This document shows positions 6,924-13,983 of a stretch of DNA of 14,712 bases, in pieces; positions within the stretch are counted from its first letter, which is position 1; every line of letters starts with the position of its first letter. Origin of the DNA: JBBQBM01 sp964554485 (GTDB lineage: Bacteria > Patescibacteriota > Saccharimonadia > Saccharimonadales > JAGQMS01); assembly GCA_964554485.1 (NCBI GenBank), contig CAZKOX010000016.1, positions 1-14,712 of the forward strand, in the 5' to 3' direction. The position numbers and the translations under genes are program-made. Below the pieces are notes generated by a model. That model saw only the letters and a program-made list of their open reading frames with translations. It did not search any database and had not been told where the DNA came from.

Positions 6924-8512
6924 AGATTATTAGTACGAATCATGTGGGCTTTGGAGTATTCTTCCGAACCGCCAACTTTTTTGCCAGGATTAAATATATT
7001 GAGCGGGTCAAAGATTCGCTTTGTTTTATTAAATAGAGCAACTACATCTGCGCCATACATTCGTTCTAAGAAGCTCGTTCGAATAAGACCGTCATTATGA
7101 TCAACGCTCATGCTGCCACCGAAAGCAAAAACCAAATCATAAACTCGACGTGCTAAATGAAAAATTTTGTCTGGCGCGGAACGGTCTTCCATATTTACGA
7201 GCGGAATCAGTCGAATACTACCATCACCGATATGTCCGGCAAAAGTATAGGTCATGTCATAATCCGCAAGGATTGCTTCAAGAGCCGCCACAAACTCGCC
7301 GTAGTGCTGAATCGGCACAATGGTGTCCTCGATAAACGGTACGGCTCGAGCACCCTTTGCATGCTCCATTAGCAACTTAAAGCTAGCGCGCCGAATCGCC
7401 CAGTGGGCTTCGGCTTCAGATTCGTTCTTTATCGTATAAACCTCATACCCTAGGTTTTTTAGAGCCACTTCACATACGTTCTCAGCGTGGTCGGTTTCAT
7501 CTTTAGTCTTTTCTGAAAACTGCGCAAATAAAACCATTTCATGACCAGCAGCAATGTGAGCCAGAGCAGCCTGATCTGGCATATGTTCCTTGGCAAACTC
7601 ATAGGTATGTTTGTCATAAGTTTCAAGGCCTTCTGGGTGATGGGCGACTATGCACTTAACAGCCTTAGCTAGATGGGAGAGATTATTTATCGGCACAACT
7701 AGCATTCGTAAGTATTGCGGGGCAGGCACAACCATTAACTCAGCGCTTGTTATAAATCCAAGCGTACCTTGAGATCCAACGAATAACTTAGCAAGGTTAA
7801 ATTCTGTTTTATCACGATCCCAGATCTTCCATAACTGATATCCAGCTGCGTTTTTCCGAACATTAGGCCGCGCCTGCCAAATAAGCTCCCAGTTATCTTC
7901 AAGTAACCTAACGACTGATCTATAAATATTTCCTTCGTCAGTCTGCAACTGAAGCTTAGCTTGCAGCTCACTTGCATTAAGCGGTCCAAATTCGTACTCT
8001 TTGCCATCTTGAAGTATGACTTTAACACTACGAACGTTATCAATTGTTGCTCCAAAGCGAATCGACTTCTCTCCAGAGGCGTTATTGCCGATCATCCCAC
8101 CGACACCACAAAAGTCTTTACTGCTCGTAAGCGGCGCAAATAATAGTTTTTCTGGAGCTAATACCGCATCAAGATCTCGATATAAAGTTCCACTACCAAC
8201 CCAAATTGTTTTTGTACTCGAATCGACATCATCGACCCAAGAAAAACCCTCGGTCATGTCCACCATAACATCTTCAGTAAGTGAACCTCCGCTCATACAA
8301 CTTCCGGCATTTCGTGGCGAGAGACTAGTTTTTCGACCAGCCTCAGTTGATTGTCTCGCCCAATTAATTAAATTTGTTAATTCTTCTTTTGATTTTGGAA
8401 GGGCAACGGCCTTTGGTCGCACAGAAAAAATACTGGCATCAGTACTATATTTCGTAAGTGCTTCGTCGTCAGTTAAGACATTGGTTAGTTTTTTTATTTC
8501 GTCAGTATTCAT
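6920..8512 (-). CDS. FAD-linked oxidase, GlcD/D-lactate dehydrogenase type
   Basis: This 530-aa flavoprotein has the PCMH-type FAD-binding half and the C-terminal FAD-oxidase half of the GlcD/Dld/D-2-hydroxyglutarate dehydrogenase family, which oxidises 2-hydroxy acids. FAD-site motifs are SPRNAGSCMSGGSL (65-78), GVGGMIGNNASGE (136-148) and VGSQGTLGF (245-253). The C-terminal half has EDTIVP (395-400), GHIGDG (426-431), GGSMSVDHNDG (465-475) and FDPLNIFNPGK (501-511). The family's second metal His, in GHxGDGNxH, is Arg434 here, and the usual Glu-His pair is Asp471-His472, so the substrate or metal site may differ. No Fe-S extension is present. Start: ATG preceded by a GGTGG-like Shine-Dalgarno. 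Monocistronic. Confidence 0.87.
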   Translation of the reverse strand: MNTDEIKKLTNVLTDDEALTKYSTDASIFSVRPKAVALPKSKEELTNLINWARQSTEAGRKTSLSPRNAGSCMSGGSLTEDVMVDMTEGFSWVDDVDSSTKTIWVGSGTLYRDLDAVLAPEKLLFAPLTSSKDFCGVGGMIGNNASGEKSIRFGATIDNVRSVKVILQDGKEYEFGPLNASELQAKLQLQTDEGNIYRSVVRLLEDNWELIWQARPNVRKNAAGYQLWKIWDRDKTEFNLAKLFVGSQGTLGFITSAELMVVPAPQYLRMLVVPINNLSHLAKAVKCIVAHHPEGLETYDKHTYEFAKEHMPDQAALAHIAAGHEMVLFAQFSEKTKDETDHAENVCEVALKNLGYEVYTIKNESEAEAHWAIRRASFKLLMEHAKGARAVPFIEDTIVPIQHYGEFVAALEAILADYDMTYTFAGHIGDGSIRLIPLVNMEDRSAPDKIFHLARRVYDLVFAFGGSMSVDHNDGLIRTSFLERMYGADVVALFNKTKRIFDPLNIFNPGKKVGGSEEYSKAHMIRTNNL

Positions 8513-8535
8513 TACCCACCATAATATTCATAAGA

Positions 8536-8565
8536 ATTATACAATTAATGGTCCATATCTGTCCT
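8536..8565 (-). promoter_or_regulatory. Candidate promoter of the FAD-linked oxidase gene
   Basis: Minus-strand AGGACA (8560-8565) and TATAAT (8536-8541) are 18 nt apart, giving a leader of about 16-18 nt before the ATG at 8512. A second TATTAT at 8521-8526 is nearer the start codon. Confidence 0.45.
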
Positions 8566-8598
8566 AGGAATTTGTTTATTTTCTACATCAGAAGTTTT

Positions 8599-8628
8599 TT
8601 GGAGGTAGAGTTTAGGCGGTGTTATAAT
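8599..8628 (+). promoter_or_regulatory. Promoter of the surface-polymer cassette
   Basis: A perfect TATAAT at 8623-8628 is preceded by a weak -35 (TTGGAG, 8599-8604, spacer 18). It lies 28 nt before the TTG start at 8657 and is followed by a GAGGG Shine-Dalgarno near 8645-8649. Confidence 0.55.
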
Positions 8629-8656
8629 TCCAGAACATAAAAACGAGGGTACTACT

Positions 8657-8821
8657 TTGAATCATTTATTCGCATATCTTGATCCTGGCACTGGAAGCAT
8701 TGTTGTTCAGGCATTAATTGGCATAACAGCGGGGGTGGCGCTATTTGGGAGGAAAACGATTGGGTTGCTAGTAACCAAAGTCCGATCGCTTTTCAAAAAG
8801 TCCGATGACAAGAAAAAGTAA
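8657..8821 (+). CDS. Small membrane protein with YLDPGTGS motif (TTG start)
   Basis: This 54-aa reading frame begins with TTG, preceded by GAGGG at a good distance and a TATAAT promoter. The protein opens with NHLFAYLDPGTGS (7-14 is YLDPGTGS), continues with one hydrophobic segment (about 15-38, rich in Ile, Val, Gly, Ala) and ends in a strongly basic tail (FKKSDDKKK). I recognise the YLDPGTGS/YIDPGSGS opening from small proteins encoded beside methyltransferase and sulfatase-like surface-polymer genes, but no function is known to me. It is probably a single-pass inner-membrane protein acting with the two downstream proteins. It overlaps the next gene by 17 nt. The short length and non-ATG start make it easy to miss. 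Confidence 0.75.
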   Translation: MNHLFAYLDPGTGSIVVQALIGITAGVALFGRKTIGLLVTKVRSLFKKSDDKKK

Positions 8822-10226
8822 TAACGATTCTCTTGTTCATCCAGGATCTTTCCGCGACCCAGCCGGCTTCATGTTTACAAGTCGCAACGCAATCTACCGA
8901 CAAATCAATAAAGTAGGTGCCAAGAACTACGATTTTTTTATTACGTCGGGCTTATACAAAGCCTTGGTAGACAAGAAACTACTGATCCCGCACCGTGAGG
9001 TTGAACTTTCTATCAGCTTAAACCATTCTTTGGCATACAAGATAATCAAACCAAGCGTCATTCCGTTCATTTCGTATCCCTATGAATGGTCGTTTTCGCA
9101 ACTTAAGAGCGCCGCACTGTTAACTCTCGAGATACAAAAGCTCGCGCTTGAGCATGGCATGACCCTAAAAGACGCCACCGCCTACAATGTCCAGTTTATT
9201 GGTAAAACTCCGATATTTATCGATACCTTGTCTTTTGCAATTTACGAACCAGGAGCACCATGGGAGGGCTACAAACAGTTTTGTGAACATTTCTTAAGTC
9301 CGCTTGCCGTAGCCTCGACAAGTTCACCAAATATTCTGCCAACACTTAAAACCATGATCGACGGTATTCCACTTGAACTTGCTACAAGGCTACTTCCGGC
9401 TAAAAGTCGTTTAAACCTTGGCTTTATGTCGCACTTATACATTCATAAATCTGCTCAAAGTCGCCACAAAAATACTGAAACCGAGAGAATAAAACCACGT
9501 GTAGTCAGCTTGTTTGCCCTAAAGGGTTTAATATCGAGTCTTGAACGTACGGTCAAAAAATGTCATATGCCCAAAGTTAAAACTGAGTGGGGAAATTACT
9601 ATAGCTTTACCAACTACTCGGGAGCATCCTTTAAGGCTAAAAAGCAATTGGTCGAAAAATATATTAAAAAGGTTAACCCAAAAAATATCTGGGATCTTGG
9701 CGGCAACACTGGTGAATTCTCGCATATTCCTGCAAGCAAAGGTATCTACACAGTTTGTTTTGACATCGACCCACTGGCAGTCGAAAAAAACTTCTTAACA
9801 AGAGAAGAATCTAGCGACAGTAATCTCTTGCCGCTTGTGCAAGATCTTACCAATGCTAGCCCCAGCCTCGGTTGGGCGCACAGCGAAAGGCAAAGTCTTG
9901 GAGGTAGAGGACCGACCGACTTGAGCATGGCGCTCGCTATCGTGCACCACCTTGCCATAGGCAACAACTTACCTCTAGAGATGATAGCCGAATTCTTTAG
10001 TTCACTTGGAAAGCACATGATCATTGAATTTATTCCTAAAGAAGATTCGAAAGTAAAAATCTTGCTTAAATCTCGTCCCGACATATTCCCGAATTACACT
10101 AAAGAAGGTTTTGAAAAAGCCATGAGTCGATACTTCAAAATCGAAGCATCAGAACCTATAAAGGGTTCAAAACGAACACTTTACCTCTTAAGGTCAAAAA
10201 ATGCCAAGAACAAAAAGAACTCCTAA
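8805..10226 (+). CDS. Class I SAM-dependent methyltransferase with kinase-like N-terminal region
   Basis: This 473-aa protein has a C-terminal Rossmann methyltransferase domain. Motif I is WDLGGNTGEF (296-305), with acidic motif II CFDIDPLAVEKN (318-329), then QDLTN (346-350), DLSMALAIVHHLAI (372-385) and HMIIEFIPKEDSKV (404-417). The first ~220 residues are conserved-looking but not Rossmann. Around 93-143 they read like the hinge and catalytic loop of aminoglycoside/protein kinases: LKDATAYN (Asp123, Asn128) followed by PIFIDTLSF (Asp140). NoeA-like nodulation methyltransferases may be relatives; I am not certain. The substrate is unknown. Its place between a small membrane protein and a sulfatase-like protein suggests action on a surface polymer or its precursor. 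Both ends overlap neighbouring genes. Confidence 0.8.
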   Translation: MTRKSNNDSLVHPGSFRDPAGFMFTSRNAIYRQINKVGAKNYDFFITSGLYKALVDKKLLIPHREVELSISLNHSLAYKIIKPSVIPFISYPYEWSFSQLKSAALLTLEIQKLALEHGMTLKDATAYNVQFIGKTPIFIDTLSFAIYEPGAPWEGYKQFCEHFLSPLAVASTSSPNILPTLKTMIDGIPLELATRLLPAKSRLNLGFMSHLYIHKSAQSRHKNTETERIKPRVVSLFALKGLISSLERTVKKCHMPKVKTEWGNYYSFTNYSGASFKAKKQLVEKYIKKVNPKNIWDLGGNTGEFSHIPASKGIYTVCFDIDPLAVEKNFLTREESSDSNLLPLVQDLTNASPSLGWAHSERQSLGGRGPTDLSMALAIVHHLAIGNNLPLEMIAEFFSSLGKHMIIEFIPKEDSKVKILLKSRPDIFPNYTKEGFEKAMSRYFKIEASEPIKGSKRTLYLLRSKNAKNKKNS

Positions 10227-11889
10227 AACAAAACTTCCTGCATGGGTGACTAGGTTAATTTCAGTGGCCAAGTTTTTAATGAATAAAACCGGCTTTCTAG
10301 AGATAATTCATTTATTTACACTTCTCAGTGCTCGCTACCTACCAAATCGAAGTAGCGTATATGTATCAGAATTGTTTTTACCAATTTTATTGCTCACACC
10401 GCTAATACTGCTTACTTATCATCTGTTCTACCGCATATTTAAACAGCCGCTGCTTGCGCACATCGCTAGTTTTAGTATGCTCTACACCTATTTTCATTTT
10501 GAGCATCACTACGAAGCGACATCTAGCCTCGTAAACGCCTTGTCGCCGTTCAGGCTTGGTACGACACTTGAAATCACAATCGGAGTTATAGCAGTCAAAC
10601 TTATACTTTCAGGAATATTTGCTTTTGCTGCGGGTGTAATATTGCGGTATTTCAACATTTATAAACTAGTACCAGTTATGAAGCTTTTTGGTTTTGTGAT
10701 AGTCTTCATTTTTGCTTCGCAAGCTTACAAGATAATAGATTTCAACTTGCGAATTTCTGACCAAACTACATTTACATACCAAATTCCTGACTACAAACAA
10801 GATAAATCTAAAATAACAACCAAGCCGGACATCTATTATTTTGTTTTTGACCGCTACGCCAGCAACGCTTGGCTAAAAGATGAGTATGGTTTCGATAACT
10901 CCGAAATCAACAATTTCTTGCGCTCTGAGGGCTTCACGGTTAAGGAAGATGCCCTGTCTAACTATCCATTTACTGGCGTATCTGTTAGTTCGACACTTGC
11001 GATGGAGTATCATGATGCCGCAACCGGCAAATTTAAAGAAAAATTAACCACATTTCCTATTCGTTCTATTCTAAATAATCCGCCAGTCGCTCAACTTCTT
11101 AAGAAAAACGGCTACGCATATTTTCAAAACGCATCCTGGTGGGGTTCGACGGCGGATAGAGTCGAAGCCGACACTAATCTGACTTCAAAAGGAAAGTTAA
11201 AGCTACCGGGGATTGATGTTAGCTTAACGGAATTTCAGGAATTATTTAACGATAAGTCTGTTGGTAGCTATCTTTACCAACCTATTATTAAAAACGTAAA
11301 AATTAGTGAGTTCGAGCGACCAATCGAGCAACTAAACAACCTCGGCGAACTATTAGATTCTAGTTCGACACAGCCCAAATTTGTCTTTTCTCATGTTCTG
11401 CTCCCACACCCTCCTTACTTGCATGACGAAAATGGGGAAAGCCCAGCTTACGATATAAATGCCAACGACAATGACGTTGACGAGAAAGTTAAGTATATAA
11501 ATCAACTCAAGTACGCTAATGTCCTGATTAAAGATGTTATCACCGCAATTAGAACCAAGTCACCGAACGCAATTATTATTATGCAGGCCGACGAAGGCCC
11601 ATACCCTAAAGAGATGCGCGGCAAGAACTTTAATCAACTTACGACAATTGAAGAACTTTCTGACCGATCTCTATATTCCAAGTATGCTATTCAAGCAGCA
11701 TATTATTTCCCAAACCCAAGTTCAGCCGCTAAAATCAATTCTTCCGTAGACGCCTTTAGAGTAACGCTTAGCGACTATCTAGGGTACGACATGCCATCAC
11801 TACCATCTTGCCAGTACTCTGGCCGGACTTTAGTCAACCAACGCCTCGGCGCTGCCTTAAGCCCTGACTGCCCGAAATACGACGAATAG
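10201..11889 (+). CDS. Membrane-anchored sulfatase/LTA-synthase-like phosphotransferase or hydrolase
   Basis: This 562-aa protein has an N-terminal membrane part, with hydrophobic stretches at about 55-76, 84-98, 122-148 and 158-178, then a large extracytoplasmic domain of the alkaline-phosphatase/sulfatase superfamily. Landmarks are KPDIYYFVFDRYA (208-220; first metal Asp217), SNYPFTGVSVSSTLAMEY (253-270; nucleophile probably Thr258 or a nearby Ser), FSHVLLPHPPY (396-406; His398, His403) and IIIMQADEGPYP (458-469). Relatives hydrolyse or transfer phosphate- or sulfate-linked head groups on lipids and cell-wall polymers. The usual DHG at the second metal site is DEG here (Asp464, Glu465). It overlaps the methyltransferase gene by 26 nt and has an AAGG Shine-Dalgarno inside that gene. 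Last gene of the cassette. Confidence 0.82.
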   Translation: MPRTKRTPKTKLPAWVTRLISVAKFLMNKTGFLEIIHLFTLLSARYLPNRSSVYVSELFLPILLLTPLILLTYHLFYRIFKQPLLAHIASFSMLYTYFHFEHHYEATSSLVNALSPFRLGTTLEITIGVIAVKLILSGIFAFAAGVILRYFNIYKLVPVMKLFGFVIVFIFASQAYKIIDFNLRISDQTTFTYQIPDYKQDKSKITTKPDIYYFVFDRYASNAWLKDEYGFDNSEINNFLRSEGFTVKEDALSNYPFTGVSVSSTLAMEYHDAATGKFKEKLTTFPIRSILNNPPVAQLLKKNGYAYFQNASWWGSTADRVEADTNLTSKGKLKLPGIDVSLTEFQELFNDKSVGSYLYQPIIKNVKISEFERPIEQLNNLGELLDSSSTQPKFVFSHVLLPHPPYLHDENGESPAYDINANDNDVDEKVKYINQLKYANVLIKDVITAIRTKSPNAIIIMQADEGPYPKEMRGKNFNQLTTIEELSDRSLYSKYAIQAAYYFPNPSSAAKINSSVDAFRVTLSDYLGYDMPSLPSCQYSGRTLVNQRLGAALSPDCPKYDE

Positions 11890-11890
11890 A

Positions 11891-12655
11891 TTACGGCTGA
11901 AGAGTGCCTCCGAAAACCTGCCATGCCAATAAAGATTTGGCGACGAGGCTAAGAATGATATACGCCCTTTCGCCATATAAATAATTCTTCCAGGGCCCAA
12001 CTTTTTTATATTGAAGTGCCATATTGATAGCAAAACAGTTGAAGAAGATAAATATAGAAACAAAAATCCAATAGACAAAAGACGGTGCGCTACTGCCATT
12101 AGCCGATCCAAGCCATAAGTAAAAGGCAATTACCGTCCAAGGTACGATACCCGCAAGACAGCCAATCCAGTAACTTAACCAGTTTGTTCTTTCAGTTGTT
12201 TGGTTATGAACTTCCATGACCAAGCCTAGCAAGTTCATTATTGTGACAAGTGAGAATAGCATCACCAAGCTCATGGCATCATAAACACCGACAAGTAAAG
12301 ATATTCCAACTATCATAATGCTTGCTGAAAGTGAGTATTCAACCCATCGAGCAACATTCATGCCCATCGAGAGTTGTTTTTTGTATTTACGGAAAGCAAA
12401 TGTAGCTATAGAAAAGTGTGCCGCAGCAGATAAAAATAAGAATATTGCTATAAGAAGTGGCAATGATAGGCTAAATAATACTTTTGATGTTGGCTCTAGA
12501 CCTTGGCTAACAGTATTAAATTCTAGGTAACCGCCACTAATCGGCAATGTAAAGCCTTTTCCTAGCATTAATATTGCCAGCCCCTGTGTAAGATGTAAGA
12601 ATCCAGCGATTATATTTAACTTGCGCAATTTTTTTATTGTAATTTGTTTAGTCAT
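11891..12655 (-). CDS. Heliorhodopsin
   Basis: This 254-aa seven-helix protein matches heliorhodopsins along its whole length. Helix 3 has RWVEYSLSASIMI (Arg104, counterion Glu106) and helix 5 begins with WLSYWIGCLAGIVPW. Helix 6 has FVYWIFVSIFIFFNCFA and helix 7 has GERAYIILSLVAKSLLAWQ, where Lys240 is the retinal Schiff-base lysine and Ser236 precedes it by one turn. His21 and His80 match the conserved histidines of the family's inner cavity. Heliorhodopsins bind retinal with inverted topology (N-terminus inside) and have slow photocycles; proposed roles are light sensing, enzyme regulation and light-driven transport in some viral forms. No retinal-synthesis gene is in the window. The gene is convergent with the sulfatase gene (1 nt between stops), has no Shine-Dalgarno, and faces a zinc-ribbon gene divergently. 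Confidence 0.96.
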   Translation of the reverse strand: MTKQITIKKLRKLNIIAGFLHLTQGLAILMLGKGFTLPISGGYLEFNTVSQGLEPTSKVLFSLSLPLLIAIFLFLSAAAHFSIATFAFRKYKKQLSMGMNVARWVEYSLSASIMIVGISLLVGVYDAMSLVMLFSLVTIMNLLGLVMEVHNQTTERTNWLSYWIGCLAGIVPWTVIAFYLWLGSANGSSAPSFVYWIFVSIFIFFNCFAINMALQYKKVGPWKNYLYGERAYIILSLVAKSLLAWQVFGGTLQP

Positions 12656-12664
12656 ATTTAAACA

Positions 12665-12676
12665 TTAACATGTTAA
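12665..12676. promoter_or_regulatory. Perfect 12-bp palindrome at the heliorhodopsin transcription start
   Basis: TTAACATGTTAA is a perfect palindrome lying between the heliorhodopsin -10 box and its ATG, at the expected transcription start. The position suits a repressor operator. The role is inferred from position and symmetry only. Confidence 0.4.
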
Positions 12677-12683
12677 CTACCTG

Positions 12684-12689
12684 ATTATA
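12684..12689 (-). promoter_or_regulatory. -10 box of the heliorhodopsin gene
   Basis: A perfect TATAAT on the minus strand lies 28 nt before the heliorhodopsin ATG at 12655, predicting a leader of about 20 nt. No clear -35 is visible. Confidence 0.5.
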
Positions 12690-12780
12690 ATAGGCTCGTG
12701 AATCCCTCGAAGGCCCCACCCAGCATATGCGTCTAGTTGCACGTAGGTATAAAATAAAGGTATGAGGAGGTTCAAGCATA

Positions 12781-13050
12781 ATGAAACAGTGTCAAAGCTG
12801 CGGCATGCCGCTAGAAACCAAAAAAGCCGGAGATTGTCGTGGCTCCGAAGCTAACGGACTAAAAAGCGAAAAATGGTGCAAGTTGTGCTACGAAAACGGT
12901 GCATTTATCGGTGGTGATTGCACGCTAGAAGAAATGAAAGAAATAGTCGACAAGGCTCTTGTTGAGCAGGGTAGCGGTCGACTAATGAGGTGGATGGCGA
13001 AAAAGCAACTTCCAAGACTTGAGCGCTGGAAGTCCAGCTCCACAAAATAG
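12781..13050 (+). CDS. Small zinc-ribbon protein (Zn_ribbon_2-like)
   Basis: This 89-aa protein carries a four-cysteine zinc ribbon: CQSCGMPL (Cys4, Cys7) and WCKLCYENGAF (Cys33, Cys36). A helix (LEEMKEIVDKALVEQ) follows, then a basic, Trp-containing tail. The pattern CQSCGMPL...YCxxCYxNG fits the 'putative zinc ribbon domain' family (PF12674, from memory), whose function is not established. Two further cysteines (Cys19, Cys47) are present. A strong Shine-Dalgarno (GAGGAGG, 12764-12770) lies 10 nt before the ATG, and a TATAAA is at 12748-12753. It is divergent from the heliorhodopsin gene across about 125 nt, so the two may share control. Confidence 0.8.
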   Translation: MKQCQSCGMPLETKKAGDCRGSEANGLKSEKWCKLCYENGAFIGGDCTLEEMKEIVDKALVEQGSGRLMRWMAKKQLPRLERWKSSSTK

Positions 13051-13117
13051 CCAGGGCTAGCTATGAGTAGGCTATACAGTTCGTAACCGATTTTTTACGG
13101 ATCCTAAAGACTATATA

Positions 13118-13180
13118 AAGAGTAAAACCCCGAACCAGTGAAGGAGCGGGATTTCACTCAACTTCATGGTACGGGGTTGA
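13118..13180 (-). terminator. Terminator-like branched hairpin after the gene at 13181
   Basis: An outer stem AACCCCG (13126-13132) pairs with CGGGGTT (13172-13178) and continues after one mismatch (13134-13136 with 13168-13170). Inside it AGTGAA (13137-13142) pairs with TTCACT (13153-13158). On the minus strand the stem begins a few nt after the stop codon and runs into TTTTACTCTTT, fitting an intrinsic terminator. Confidence 0.65.
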
Positions 13181-13387
13181 TCAGACCTTGACAGGTGCTT
13201 CGTCGAAGTTGCAGCAGTTGATGAAGCCGTTGACAATCCGGACGTGATCGAGCTTGCCGTCGATAGTCATCGGATATTCACCGTCTGGCACACCGATCGG
13301 GACGCCTGGCTTGTCCGGATTCTCGGCAAAGCCGTATGCGGAGATCAGCTGACGCTGTATCTCCTGGATGTACTCTGACATTCCCAT
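13181..13387 (-). CDS. Hypothetical small acidic protein
   Basis: I do not recognise this 68-aa protein. It has an N-terminal helix (SEYIQEIQRQLISAYGFAE), a Pro/Gly-rich linker (NPDKPGVPIGVPDGEYP) and a beta-like C-terminal half (MTIDGKLDHVRIVNGF) with a CC pair. It has no signal peptide or membrane segment. AGGAGA is 4 nt before the first ATG and 10 nt before a second ATG two codons later, so either start is possible. A promoter-like TTGAAA-16-TATTAA and a terminator hairpin frame it, so it looks like an independent transcription unit. Its GC content (33 of 60 in the line 13201-13260) is well above the neighbouring core genes, suggesting transfer. Confidence 0.65.
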   Translation of the reverse strand: MGMSEYIQEIQRQLISAYGFAENPDKPGVPIGVPDGEYPMTIDGKLDHVRIVNGFINCCNFDEAPVKV

Positions 13388-13430
13388 CAGTTCTCCTGTT
13401 CGCAGGTAGGTCGGTACTTTGACTTATATA

Positions 13431-13458
13431 TTAATACATTTTTATAACTAATTTTCAA
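13431..13458 (-). promoter_or_regulatory. Candidate promoter of the gene at 13181-13387
   Basis: Minus-strand TTGAAA (13453-13458) and TATTAA (13431-13436) are 16 nt apart, in AT-rich DNA about 44 nt before the start codon. Confidence 0.4.
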
Positions 13459-13518
13459 GAATAAAGTTCGTAGTTCCTCTAATTGATACACTTTGACAAT
13501 TTGTAAACTACATCTTGG

Positions 13519-13547
13519 TTGACTATTTCTTGCTTTTATAGTATACT
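13519..13547 (+). promoter_or_regulatory. Strong sigma70-type promoter of the gene at 13631
   Basis: TTGACT (13519-13524) and TATACT (13542-13547) are separated by exactly 17 nt, the best -35/-10 pair in the window. The predicted start near 13554 leaves a leader of about 77 nt before the ATG at 13631. This leader holds a perfect AGGAGGTG at 13565-13572 that is not positioned for that ATG. Confidence 0.7.
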
Positions 13548-13630
13548 AAACATAATGCGTATGCAGGAGGTGCCACGTTGCACAGCGCCTATCCGCCGAG
13601 GGCTAATCGGTTGCACAGAAAGGTGGATGT

Positions 13631-13957
13631 ATGTCCACGCTCACGTATCAAATCGATCCAGGGAAGGGACCAAATCTCGATCGTATTGCGGATTCGTTCC
13701 GCTACTTCTTAGACAGCGACACCACCGTTGAAGTCACTTTCTATGCGACACGACACCACGATCCGATCAACGGAGAAGGGTATGACGTTCCGATTGTCGT
13801 ATCCGGAGAGGTCTACGAGGTCTCTTACACCGTTGAAGGTTGTGTCAAGGTTCACTTCACGGTTATCGAGAACGGTCGTTGTCTGTTCAACGTCCACTGT
13901 GTCGCTCACTACAACTACAGAGACCGCACCGGCCAACTCGGCTGGATCATCAACTGA
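13631..13957 (+). CDS. Hypothetical protein, beta-rich, orphan
   Basis: This 108-aa protein is not one I recognise. It starts with a short helical part (NLDRIADSFRYFLDSD) and continues as alternating hydrophobic/polar strands (TTVEVTFYATRHH, VPIVVSGEVYEVSYTVEG, CVKVHFTVIENGRCLFNVHC), suggesting a single beta-sandwich or beta-roll domain. It contains three Cys and several His, with no signal peptide or membrane segment. GGTGG (13622-13626) precedes the ATG. A strong promoter lies upstream and a strong terminator 27 nt downstream, so it is probably well expressed on its own. GC is about 50-53% in the lines 13741-13860 against about 38% in a sampled cassette line (10861-10920). A longer minus-strand frame through it is rejected because the signals all face plus. 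Confidence 0.65.
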   Translation: MSTLTYQIDPGKGPNLDRIADSFRYFLDSDTTVEVTFYATRHHDPINGEGYDVPIVVSGEVYEVSYTVEGCVKVHFTVIENGRCLFNVHCVAHYNYRDRTGQLGWIIN

Positions 13958-13983
13958 GCCCCCACACTTCGTAAGTAGGCTTA

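Noticed and set aside
8016..8567. 183-aa plus-strand frame opposite the FAD-linked oxidase
   Set aside because: It lies antisense to conserved FAD-binding motifs and crosses the oxidase start; a shadow of the real gene.
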